A stretch of DNA of 64,000 bases from contig VDFB02000003.1 of assembly GCA_007258455.2 (NCBI GenBank), positions 42,845,986 to 42,909,985 of the forward strand, written 5' to 3'. Shown piece by piece: positions 36,238 to 47,745 of the stretch. Numbering within the stretch: position 1 is the stretch's first letter; every line of letters begins with the position of its first letter. Under the pieces are notes generated by a model, which was not told where the DNA came from, ran no database searches, and worked only from the letters and a program-made list of their open reading frames with translations. A program made the position numbers and the translations under genes. The stretch is from Sequoia sempervirens (lineage: Eukaryota; Streptophyta; Pinopsida; Cupressales; Cupressaceae).

Positions 36238-37454
36238 GTCCTAGCATAATTATGACAATTTAATTATGTTCCTAACCCATCTTCAACTATTAATTAAATA
36301 ATTCACAATTATTTAATTAATTCAGGGTCTTCTATTCTTCCTGATTATTAAATGAATAAATCATATTTATTTAATGTGTCACTAATTATCTAAAGTCAAC
36401 TCATAATTAAATAAAATTCTCATTTTATTTAATTAATCTTTGTCATTAATGTCCTCTTGATTATCAAATAAATATATTTTAATATATTTATTCAATATGT
36501 AACTAATCCCTAAATCCTCTCTGTTAATTAAATAGATTTGCTAATTTATTTAATTAATTAACCACTTCTTCTAAATTAAATGATTATTTTTAATTATTTA
36601 ATTGATGTATGTGACACTTCTTTATTTTTAAATAAAACAATTTATTTAAAAATGTCTCACATAGTTAACTGATTCTTCTTTTAGTAATTAATTTTAAAAA
36701 TCAATTACTCATTATCTCACAAAATCCATATTTTGAATTAATTTAACTCAAAATGGAAAGATTCTTCTACAAATCAAGTAATTTCTAAAATTACTGATTT
36801 TCTAAAATCCCATCTTCTTATCTTCTGATTTTTGCTAATTTCATCTCAACTGTCACATTTATCTTTGATTTAATTTATTTAATTAAATCTTATTCACACA
36901 TTTGGGCATTTTTCCCTAACCCTAATTGAGAGTTGCCATTTCGAATCTTAACCATTGATTCTAGGGCATTTTCTCAATCTCTCATCTCATCTATCCATTC
37001 GAAATGGCATTTTCTATAAAATGCCATTTTCCTCTCATTTTTTGAATACACACAAAGATTATTACACACACAGATGCATTGCATACTTACTCACTTGCAC
37101 ACTTAGATTTTTCATAGCAATTGCAGTAATTATTCACACATTTCATTAAGTTTGGCATTTTAGGTATAGACATTCTTAGTCATTTAGGCATAGGCATTAG
37201 ACTTTGATCAAATCCTTCAAAGCTTGGTGTAGGACTTCGTCAAGGATTGCTCGCACGTCGAATCTGAGGGCAACACATCAGCCATCAAGCTAGAAGGTGT
37301 TACAAAAGTGAATCATGGAGGTCTCGACGATTGATAGGTATAATCGTTCTTTGTTTTAACTTCCATTGTATTTTGTAATCACTTTGGGTTTTATTGTCTT
37401 CATTGATTTACTGCTAACCTTTAATCAAACCCTAAAAATTTACCCTTAGTTACA
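36238..37454 (+). repeat. 5' LTR of Gypsy-like element (first ~50 bp missing)
   Basis: Homologous to 44328-45529 almost base for base. It contains a series of AT-rich stem-loops between 36289 and about 36885, and a TATA box at 37014-37021 lying in the loop of a perfect 12-bp hairpin (37002-37013 with 37018-37029). Transcription should start near 37045-37055. Confidence 0.8.
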
Positions 37455-37472
37455 TTGGTGAACCCGACGTAT
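37455..37472 (+). other. Putative primer binding site
   Basis: TTGGTGAACCCGACGTAT follows directly after the LTR end TTACA. The TGG start one base after the LTR is as expected for a PBS. I cannot assign the tRNA. Confidence 0.45.
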
Positions 37473-39598
37473 TTGGACAAATAAAGAGCAATTCTTGGAG
37501 TTGGTTTCTTCTTGTTGCAGGTCTTGTTTGTTTTTTATTGCAGGTTTGGCATCATTGTGGATAAAGCCCTAGTTTCCAAAGATTCAACCATAACTTTCAA
37601 ACGGCTGAGTATTTTCTCACAATTTTTTTTTGCAGCTTGGGGACAACATCACGCACTTTCATTCCAAAAATCATATTTTTGGGATTTGTTTTTAATTTAT
37701 TATAATTTTTTTTTCTGTTTTTCATGAAAAATTAATTTCGAGAGCAAATAATCGAATTTTTCAGATATGTTTACCTTTTTGGAAATCTCTCTAAATTTTA
37801 ACAGGGGTCTGTTCTTTATCTTTTAAATTTGGATGTGCAATTATTAGTCAAACAATAGATCTTTTAAAATTGGGGTTTAAAAAATATTTGCTTATATCTC
37901 ACCCACGGTTATAGATCTACTCACAATTTTTTTTTGCAAATTTGGGATAACATCAGACGACTCCAGTCCAAAAATCAGAATTTTTAGAGCTGTTTTGTAT
38001 TTTTTATAATTTTTTTATGATTTTTCATAAAAATTAATTTCAGGTGCAAAACAACAATTTTTTCTGATTTTCTTACATTTTTGGAAACCTCTTGAGATTT
38101 TAGACAGGATTTATTCTCTGTATTTTTCATTTTACTATCAATTTTTTTTTTCAAAATCAGATTTGTTGTGACTAGCTAACCCTCTAATAGTAGTGATCAA
38201 TTATCTTGTTAGGGTTTGTTGTTGGTTTTTTGCATGTGCAGAAAATAAACACTTCAAAGGACACATTGGATCAAGTGGAAAAAAATGACGCATCTAACTA
38301 TTTTTGCAAATTGATAGTCGAAGATCATTATCAAACTACTAATGTGTGGTCTTGCAAGTTCGAACGTCAAAGACTAAACATCAAAACAATGTGCTTATCT
38401 TTTTTTAAGTTTAGTTCATTTTTCCTTTTGGTGCAATTAAAATGAACTTGTGTTTCTACTATGTCTGAATGTGTTTGCAAAATGGTAGGTGAGTATGCTC
38501 TCACCTTGTGAAAACTCGGTGATCAGAAAACCAGACCCATTTTTATATGTTATTACTCTCACGATTTGGTATATTGAAGTATCCTCTCCCCTTGCACTTG
38601 TGTGATCCTGGGTGTAAGAGAAACGGTTACTAACTCTAGAAATTGGGCTGCCTGGGGATTTCATCACCCCAATGACTCAAACCGGCAACGGAGCTAAAGC
38701 CAAGCTACCCCCGACCGATATATAAATGTGAATCTTAAGGGAAAACCTAAGATTACGATGCGGATGTGTCATACGGACAAAGTAGTACTCCCATAAACCC
38801 TGTTGAGCTTAACCTCTTCAAGCTGGAGTGCCACCTAATTGGTGATTAATCTCTTGCCCCATGTATGGCCACTCGAACGGGGGTCCCGAATGAAACACCT
38901 TTGTGTAGTAGCCAAAAACCTTCTATTTGCTAGCGCAGCACCGGTCGGTGTGAAGGCATCCACACTTTCGCAGTCTGTAGTAGAGGTGATCAATCTGCCA
39001 TGGGAGTTTCATGGGGGTTGGAAGCTTGGTTGGCCTGAGAAGAGAGTGCACTGTAAGGGGGAGCCCCTGCAACCAAGCTTCTGAATTCACATGCTACAAA
39101 TATGCGGTTGGGGAAACCCACATGGAATCTAGCGAATATTGTCCTGGCCTAACCTAGGATTGTACTTGTCTTATGTGCACTTGCTTACATTCAAAACATT
39201 GTGCTTGTCAAGTGTTTTCTAGATTTTCAAACAATATACACAACATTCACAAATTTGGACACAAACAATCGACCTTAGACAACTCAGACTTTTCAACAAA
39301 ACATCAAAAAACAATCTCAGTCCTCATTTTGAACTTAGACTTTGCATTGTTCATCTTAGTCATCATTTTGAACCTAGATCTTGCATTTATAAAATTAAGT
39401 CCTTAGTCAAACATCATCATCTTAGTCCTCAGTCAAAATTTTCGCTTTGATCACCTTGTCATCTTACATCAATCATTTCCTTAGACAAACATTATCATCA
39501 CCTAATCATCCTAGTCGACATTTTAGGAAACATAGTCTTGCATTTTCATCCTAATCGAAAAATACAAAAACATAGGCTAGTGTCATCCTTGCATTTAC
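37473..39598 (+). other. Long leader of the Gypsy-like element
   Basis: About 2.1 kb without a coding domain. A ~308-bp imperfect tandem duplication spans about 37612-38220, with CACAATTTTTTTTTGCA..TTGGGGACAACATCA-type starts at 37617 and 37921. The part at 38450-39130 is richer in GC and has strong stem-loops: AATCTTA/TAAGATT at 38731-38755, and a 12-bp stem GAAGCTTGGTTG/CAACCAAGCTTC at 39021-39032 and 39070-39081 with an inner AGGGG/CCCCT stem. A packaging or dimerisation signal is plausible but unproven. Confidence 0.5.
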
Positions 39599-41630
39599 TT
39601 GTCATTCTCATCGTCCTCATTTGAGCAAATCCCTTTTACGGTTGAGACTAGGCTTCAAAGACAACAACGACAAATGGAAAAATTTGGACAAGATTCCAAT
39701 CCCAACATCAACAATAACACTTATGACACGAACAAACATTGGACCTTTTTTTACCCATTTCACAACATGAACATGCAATCTTCCATGAACATGCCATCTT
39801 CATCACAAAACATTTTTGAGCCATTAATAAAAAGAGACCAGAATGGATGAGTATATGTAGAAGACTTAGAAGCTACAACACAAAACCCTGATATAGCCTC
39901 CTTTGTAGAAAACTCAGTCTTACAAGACCCTCAAAGATATTTAGCTATACTTTTGGACCAAGGGGCTAAGTTACCACGCGGCTTTGACATAAATACTTTT
40001 CCACCTCCATTAGTCTACCCTCACCATCAATAGTCACTTGCCATAAATCCTACCAGTAATTCACAACAAATGTCCACTTATCACCCTTATCCTAACCTTG
40101 ACAAGGGAAGCCAACTGTCCACTAGTCCATTCCAAACCTCCACGTCATATTATGACTCTTCACCTATCAATCCCGTCCAAGTCTACATGCCTTATCAACC
40201 ATCTAACAACTCATGTCAAGTCCTCACATCATACCATATTAATCTAGTCCAAGACTCCATGGCATATCCAGTCCAAGACTCCATGTCCTATCCTTGTCCC
40301 TCACATGCTAGTCCAGTCCAAGTCCCTATGTCCTATCCTAGTCCTTCATATACTAGTCCAGTCCAAGTTCCCACATCCTATCCTAGTCCTTTGTCCATTA
40401 ATCCTTTTCAAGTCACCCCCTCGCAAGCCACATCTAGTCATGAAAGTTCTATCATTACTCAAAGTCAAATCCCATTGTCTAAACTTGAGGATACATGTCA
40501 AAATGAAAGCCCAAGCATGACCTTATAATGTCACCCTCATGTCAAGAACAAGGTAGTCCATCCCATGACCCTATCTTAAACTCCATTCAAGGATTCCTTC
40601 AAGACAATCATGACATCCAAAGTACACCTACCATTGACCAAGAAGTCCAAATCCATGACAACCCCATCTTCGACCAAGACCCTACCATTGACCAAGAAGT
40701 CCAAAACAATCCACTCCTTGACCTTTACGCCATTCATGATCAAACACTTTCTGACCTTATAAAGGCCTCGACTATTGACACTTCCCACGATGAGACACTT
40801 GCCTCCACGGGACACATAGACAATATTCCTTCAGAAAAAGAGTCTTCCACTATGGACATATTTGCATATGATCAAGTTATAGCTAAAATCATTGGACTCT
40901 ATGACACTAAACATAATGATGGCTTTGACATTGCCTTGGAAGCACCAAAAAAATCATTTGAACCTGACATGTCACACGATCAGACCAAAGATATCAGTCA
41001 GGAATATGTCCAACATGATAATGAAGCTAAGACACTTTATCAACTAGGGTCATCTATCTTTGTCAGAGCAGGATTTCTTGCAGACGAAAATATTACAAGT
41101 GACAGTATCCACATACCTAATGATGGGTTAGCATCTTGCTTTCAAAACAACAAATACCCCATCGCCAACAAAATCTGTCAAAGCATGTAATATCAAGGCA
41201 AAGGACTAGGCATACATGAACAAGGCATTCGAGAACCAGTACAACTTCAGGCAAATTGCAAATATCAAGGTCTTGGGTATTCTTCAGTTAGCAAATCAAA
41301 CGATGTTAGTGGTACTTCCTCGATATTGGTGGCAACCTTGTCAGATACAAACGTCAAAATGGAGTCCATGAGAAATCCTTGTCATAAGATTGTTGCCAAC
41401 ACCCCCTCCACCCACACCATGAACCGTCATTCCATCATAAATAAACCTTCCCTTTGGAACCAACAAAAACAAAATTCTTACAAGTCAAAAGATCAAAATC
41501 AAATATCAAAGGCCATTGAATCAGACAAAAGGACAAGTGGAAAAATGAAATTAAAATGGATCCCAAAGAAAAGTGGATCAAGCAAAGAAAATATGTCAAA
41601 AGGAAAAGTTAATTACAATGTGGAGCCATA
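39599..41630 (+). pseudogene. Gag-like, low-complexity ORF of the Gypsy-like element
   Basis: One frame runs from about 39599 (nominal TTG start) to 40528 with stops at 39848 and about 40033. A one-base loss then moves it to the frame of 40528-41190 and 41326-41630. It begins VETRLQRQQRQMEKF, then has LDQGAKLPRGFDINTFPPP, a repetitive YPSPSYTSPVQVPTSYPSP-type region, Asp-rich repeats (TIDQEV twice) and a Lys/Ser-rich tail (KRTSGKMKLKWIPKKSG). I do not recognise a defined domain. The position after PBS and leader argues for a gag or accessory protein. The DNA is strikingly G-poor on the coding strand. Confidence 0.45.
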
Positions 41631-44265
41631 AGCAAAGAGGACTCCCACATATAACAGATGTCCACCTCCTTCAAAATGGTCATCAAGCAAGGCATATAGA
41701 AGTGTTGGTTCCAAACATCATCCCAATCAAAATTCCAAAATCCGTCATCCACCATCCCAAGTTTGGAAAATAAAAAGTGATTCATCCAAATGTCCAAAGA
41801 ACCTTTCCACATTTACCATCATCTGTCGTAATCCTACATCTCGCCTAAAGTCCAAAAATCCCACATCACAAATCCGTCACATCATGGCAGCAACTCTTTA
41901 CCACAAGGACTCTCATGGCACTCTATTGTGATGTGCGTATTTTGATAAGGCCAACTCTAGTATCATAAAGGACCACAATGACATCGATCAGTTGTATACA
42001 AGCGCTACGATCCTGATAAGACAACTACTTCAGATAGATCATTATTGGCATATCATGGCTCAGTCTCTACATCGGCATTGTCAGTGAATTCAGAATAGGC
42101 AGTGGTCATCTAAAGCATCCAGGCTATCCACAAAATCAAAAATACAAAAAAAATAAAAATGATAAAATGATAAAAATCGTCACCCTGATGAAAACCTGGC
42201 AAACAGGTGTCTTGGTGACACCAAAAAAATCAAAAAGTCAAGAAAATAGTAAAGAGAAAAATTTCATCCAATGGTGAAAACCTGGCAAACAGGTGCCCTA
42301 GATAAGTACCATGATGAAAACCTGGCAAATAGGCATCATGTGTAAAATAAATCGTCTCTGTGGAATTTTATACTTGGGGGCAAGTCATCTCATTTTCCCA
42401 TGTCTTCCTCATTACATTGACGTCCATCTAAGCCCTATCATTGCCACGCATTTTTCCCACTTACCTCGGTCTTGACATAAAACGGGCACACATAAATCAT
42501 GCTTTGGGAAAAATATTGACATGTTTATCCTTCGGTCATACATGATTCACGAAACATCATGCCATTGACTGTCATAGTCTTATTATCCTTATACAACATA
42601 GTCTTTGAAAATCATATGACAATTCCATTAGTCTCATGTCTCCCATCTTTTACCAAGGCCACCCCCTATCCTTTCATGCCTGTCACCTATCTTGGATTTC
42701 CCTTGTCAAACGGTCTAAGGATAATCATCATCCCATCTAGTCCTAACCAAGTCATTCCAAATGCAACGAGTCTAATCCATACAAGCACATTATCCAAAAT
42801 TTTACTTGACTGTGTTCCTGGCCCGGCTGTAGACCTCCATAATTTTGTCACATTATTGTCATCGTCCTCATGTTGTTTCGGGATGCGTCCTTCCCACGTC
42901 AAACAACATTGTCATCACCTGTCAATTGGTATTCAGCTTGACTAGGGGCACAATCATGTTTGTCCTTGGATTCTCATGTGTAGGCATCAGTCATATGCAT
43001 TTGTCACGATCCTCTTAAACGTCAAAATCCAAAAAAATCATAAAACGACAAAAGACAAAAACATCATAAAATGTCCTGAAGAAAGACCTAAAAATCATAA
43101 AAACACAAAACATCCAAATCAATGTCAAAATCCTAAAAATGGAGTCAAAGTCAGTCATGTCAGTCAGTCCATGTCATTTTCGAACTACGTTGTCTCTGCG
43201 CATTTGCTACGTAGGCAAGGCCATCAGTTGATGAGTCCCCGAGACATTAGGTCAGTCCTTTTAGGTTGGTCCAAATAAAATCATGGCATTTGTCACAATC
43301 ATCACATCGGTCAAATAAGTCAAACATCGTCAAACTCAGACACAAGACAATCATTTGAAATGTCAATGTCAAAATTGGTCAAAATCAAACAGCACAGTCC
43401 AATCAATCATACAGTCAACATCACTCAACTTGCCAAAACATATTAATCAAAACAATGTCAATCTCATCACTCTTTGGCCCTCTTCAAGATGTGTCCTTCT
43501 TGGAGTTAGACCTCGTCAAAAAGTCCTTTGCCTTTTCAGGATGTGTCCTTCCTGACAATAGGCCCCATCAAACTGTCAACACCGTCAAATTGGCAAAACC
43601 CTTAAACTGTCCAAACTGTCAAATTGACAGGAAATCAATCTTTGGCAAACAAACATTGGAAAACAAAATAAAATAGTTGTTAATCTTTCTGGTCTATCTT
43701 GTCTTATCTTTTGACTATCTTGGCTATTTTGTCTTATCTTTTTACTGTCTTTTCTTTGTGGTCATGTTACTAGCTACCTCGAGGATGTCCCATGAAGGAT
43801 TTAGAGGTGCGATGACGTCTCCTGGCCTATTTTATTTTCTTTGGACTTGACTCAACTTCACCCTTAGTATGAGTTAGGACATTCCTTGTCTGTGACTGTC
43901 TATTTTTCAAATGGATGACCTTGCACACCTTGGTCTACGTCATATCATGGTATTTGTTGTCCATTTGTGTCATTTTTGCCCAATGATGATTAAGAGCAAT
44001 AAATATTAAAGTCCTGCAAGTTTTGAAGGATTCTTTCATCTGGTCTGCATCTTCATCATCCATATCTTTTGCACTAACATTTCTTTGTCTCTTCATATTC
44101 TAGTCTTCTCATTAATTTTGAGAGCACACCCATGTTCTTGGAACCTGTCTGTCCTCTCGAGGGGGCATACCGTAACCCTCCTCATCATTCTTCCTCATCT
44201 TATTTTGCACTGGGGCATATTTTGACTTATCTTCTTTGTCACAACGCAACAAGTACATTATGACA
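41631..44265 (+). other. 3' internal region of the Gypsy-like element, no pol
   Basis: G-poor and C/A-rich on the plus strand, with no open domain. It contains three copies of AAAACCTGGCAAACAGG (about 42191-42207, 42277-42293 and 42317-42333; the last has AATAGG), each able to form a CCTG/CAGG stem-loop. TGTCCTTC..GAGTTAGACC / TGTCCTTCCTGACAATAGGCC-like short duplications occur near 43492-43563. Confidence 0.5.
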
Positions 44266-44278
44266 AAGAGGGGCAAAT
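44266..44278 (+). other. Polypurine tract of the Gypsy-like element
   Basis: AAAGAGGGGCAAA immediately precedes the LTR start TGTAGACACC. Confidence 0.7.
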
Positions 44279-45529
44279 GTAGACACCTAAAAATGACCTA
44301 GGCCTGCGAGCACTATTTTACCACTTTTCGTCCTAGCATAATTATGACACTTTAATTATGTTCCTAACCCATCTTCAACTATTAATTAAATAATTCACAA
44401 TTATTTAATTAATTCAGGGTCTTCTATTCTTCCTGATTATTAAATGAATAAATCATATTTATTTAATGTGTCACTAATTATCTAAAGTCAACTCATAATT
44501 AAATAAAATTCTCATTTTATTTAATTAATCTTTGTCATTAATGTCCTCCTGATTATCAAATAAATATATTTTAATATATTTATTCAATATGTAACTAATC
44601 CCTAAATCCTCTCTTTAATTAAATAGATTTGCTAATTTATTTAATTAATTAACCACTTCTTCTAAATTAAATAATTATTTTTAATTATTTAATTGTTGTA
44701 TGTGACACTTCTTTATTTTTAAATAAAACAATTTATTTAAAAATGTCTCACATAGTTAACTGATTCTTCTTTTAGTAATTAATTTCAAAAATCAATTACT
44801 CATTATCTCACAAAATCCATATTTTGAATTAATTTAATTCAAAATGGAAAGATTCTTCTACAAATCAAGTAATTTCTAAAATTAATAATTTTCTAAAATC
44901 CCATCTTCTTATCTTCCGATTTTTGCTAATTTCATCTCAACTATCACATTTATCTTTGATTTAATTTATTTAATTAAATCTTATTCACACATTTGGGCAT
45001 TTTGCCCTAACCCTAATTGAGAGTTGCCATTTCGAATCTTAACCATTGATTCTAGGGAATTTTCTCAATCTCTCATCTCATCTATCCATTTGAAATGGCA
45101 TTTTCTATAAAATGCCATTTTCCTCTCACTTTTCGAATACACAGAGATTATTACACACACAAACGCATTGCATACTTACTCACTTGCACACTTAGATTTT
45201 TCATAGCAATTGCATCAATTATTCACACATTTCATTAAGTTTGGCATTTTAGGTATAGACATTCTTAGTCATTTAGGCATAGGCATTAGACTTTGATTAA
45301 ATCCTTCAAAGCTTGGTGTAGGACTTCGTCAAGGATTGCTCGCACGTCGAATCTGAGGGCAACACGTCAACCAGCAAGGTAGAAGGTACTATGGAGGTAA
45401 TCATGGAAAATTCGATTAACAGGTATAATTGTTTTATTGTTTAATTTCCTTTGTACTCGATAGGTCTTTGGGTTTATTTTATATGCTTTATTGATTGATA
45501 AACTAATCCAGAATTTACCCTTAGTTACA
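44279..45529 (+). repeat. 3' LTR of Gypsy-like element (complete)
   Basis: 1,251 bp, TGTAGACACC ... TTAGTTACA. It has the same stem-loop series (44381 to about 44975) and TATA hairpin (45093-45116) as the 5' LTR. The following bases CTAGG would be the target duplication, but the left counterpart is lost with the first 50 bp of the 5' LTR. Confidence 0.8.
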
Positions 45530-46600
45530 CTAGGGTTCTCAAAATTGGGAAGAATTTCATAAAACCTATATTTAGGTTGGGAAAATCAGGACCAATTATT
45601 AAGGTGGGTATGACCTCCTACACTTTTGGCTCTATAAATATAAGGGGGTTCTCTAAGGTGTTGTATTAAGTTATAAATATGTGATTAAACACTCGATTTT
45701 TTGGAAACTATACCCTTTGCATAAAGTATCCCAATATTGGTGTTGCAATATACTTATTCCTAGTTTGAATACACAAGGATATATGCCTCTATACAACAAA
45801 TAATTTATATCCTGTAAAGTGAGTAAGAACTAGTAACAACCCCTATTGTTGTTATACACTCATACATGAAAGTAGGACACACTAACACCACAATTGAAAG
45901 AAACTGATAATCAATGTTTTGTTTAAAGGGTGATTGATGAAAAATGGATCTTGGTAAACTAGAGCCAATTCAAGTTAGGGATACAGAGTCATGAGTTAAT
46001 TCAATCTTGCAATGATTAAATCCTTATTATATAACCTTAATGAAGATTTCACAGAAGACTGTGCATCTCAAAATACATAAGCAAAATGGGTTCTACACAT
46101 ACATTTAGAGAAATAAAAAATAGTTGTAGAATATTTAATGATTCTACATATTAATCCACTAATAGACCTAAACATTTCCTTCAATATCATGAACAAATTC
46201 TCTTCAAAATCTTTGTAGAGCTTTTAGAACCTTCTAGTTGACAAATTGATCATACATATATCAAGAAATAGACACAATACTAGTGGAGACACTCACTCAA
46301 TGTTGATTCCACAATTTGAAGCTCTTTCTTGAAGGATTAAAAAGCTTCATTATAAATTTGGGATCAACCTAAGTCATAAAAATACAAAATTAATGTCTTC
46401 TACATTGAAACAAAACACTAGCTATTGGAAGTGGTTATCTTCTATATGCTCTACTTCAATTGATTTTCCCATCATTGTAAAAATAAAAAAGGATGTACAT
46501 TGTGTGAGGGGGAAAATCATAGACATAAACAAGAGAAACACACTTGAAAATAGAGATCTAATCTATGATCAAGAACATTAATCTAAGATCTATTCTTACA
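45530..46600 (+). repeat. Right part of the older LTR-like sequence and flank
   Basis: Noncoding. The TATA-like GGCTCTATAAATATAAG at about 45630 suggests LTR promoter sequence continuing from 36237. After about 45900 it is unassigned AT-rich DNA. Confidence 0.35.
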
Positions 46601-46639
46601 CTTACGAAATGCACAATTTAGAATACTGAATTCAAGAAC

Positions 46640-47745
46640 ATGAAAATGAAATACATAAACAATTGAATTCAATAATAAAATTGTTACCCATCTCGTATCG
46701 AAGTATATTCGCGAGGATGTAGTTGATCGTATCACTGTGAAGCCTCCATAGTTCATGTGTGAAGCTTTGATGCGATGTCTTGGTTGGTTGATTGAAGATA
46801 TGTTGAAGCTCTATCAATGGTGTTTTGGCATTACTTCATTGTCTAAATAGGTTGATTCTTCGATCCTTTTTTGTGAGGAAAGAGGTTTGTTATATAGAGA
46901 TTGTGATTTGAAAAACGGACAATCAGGATTAAACAATGTTGAATCAAGATCGACGGTTGAGAGATGTTGAGAGGATTTAGACATGAATAATCTATACAAA
47001 ATAGATACGAAATAGATTACACAATTTGTGTGATTGAAGAAATAGATTGAATAATATGTGGGATTGAGAGATATATTGAATAATTTGTGGAATTGAAGAA
47101 ATCAATTTGAGCCTTCAGTGGGATTGAAGAATAGATTGATCAGTCAGGAATAGATTGATAAATCGGGGGGTCATAATTTGCTCAATCAAAAAAGTGGTTG
47201 AGAATGATTAATTCATTCATTCATTTTGGAGTTGAACATGCAAATCAAGTTTGACGTTTGCAAACAAAGTTCCATTAGTTTGATTTGATTTTTGATGATG
47301 ATTTGAATAGTTTATTCAAAATATTCAAATTTGGAGGGAAAGTGAGTTAATTAAATTATTATGATTTAATAATTTAATCAACTTAGGGGAATAAAGTGAT
47401 TTAGCAATGTAATTAAATAATTGGTGTTATTTAATTAATCAAGAGGAATAAAGTGAAGATTAGGACTTTATTAAATAAATGTAATTTATTTAATTGGTCA
47501 AAATGATGAAATGTGAATTAATTAAATAATGTTGTATTATTCAATTAATAGCAAAAATAGGGTTTTTTAGGACTTTACTAAATAAATGGAATTTATTTAA
47601 TTCGTCGAAAATAATGAGAAAGTGAATTAATTAAATAATGTTGTATTATTTAATTAATAGGGGAAATTAAGGTTTTTGATGCTTTTGATGTGAAATGCAA
47701 TGATATATGCTAGTTCGTAGGCTAGGAAAATTTTAGGTGTCTACA
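46640..47745 (-). repeat. Divergent LTR of the TGTAGACACC family, inverted
   Basis: On the minus strand it starts at 47745 with TGTAGACACCTAAAATTTT, the same start as 44279, and continues with the same style of AATTAAATAA stem-loops (47340-47650), then a TATA-like CTCTATATAAC near 46890-46900. Its other end is uncertain. Two ~110-bp tandem units (GAATTAATTAAATAATGTTG at about 47515 and 47626) lie within it. It may be a solo LTR. Confidence 0.55.

Larger units (their letters stand above)
36238..45529 (+). mobile_element. Gypsy-like non-autonomous LTR retrotransposon
   Basis: Two near-identical LTRs (36238-37454, lacking its first ~50 bp, and 44279-45529, complete) enclose 6.8 kb. A PBS-like sequence follows the left LTR, and a purine tract (AAAGAGGGGCAAA) precedes TGTAGACACC of the right LTR, so the element is on the plus strand. 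The LTR ends form TGTA ... TACA. The only protein-like sequence is a degraded gag-like ORF (39599-41630); I see no RT, integrase, RNase H or protease motif. The high LTR similarity suggests a fairly recent insertion compared with the other elements here. Confidence 0.8.

Noticed and set aside
40526..40530. TAATG stop-start overlap between two ORFs of the Gypsy-like element
   Set aside because: Residues on both sides read as one protein after a one-base deletion just upstream, so this is a frameshift in a decayed gene rather than a reinitiation site.
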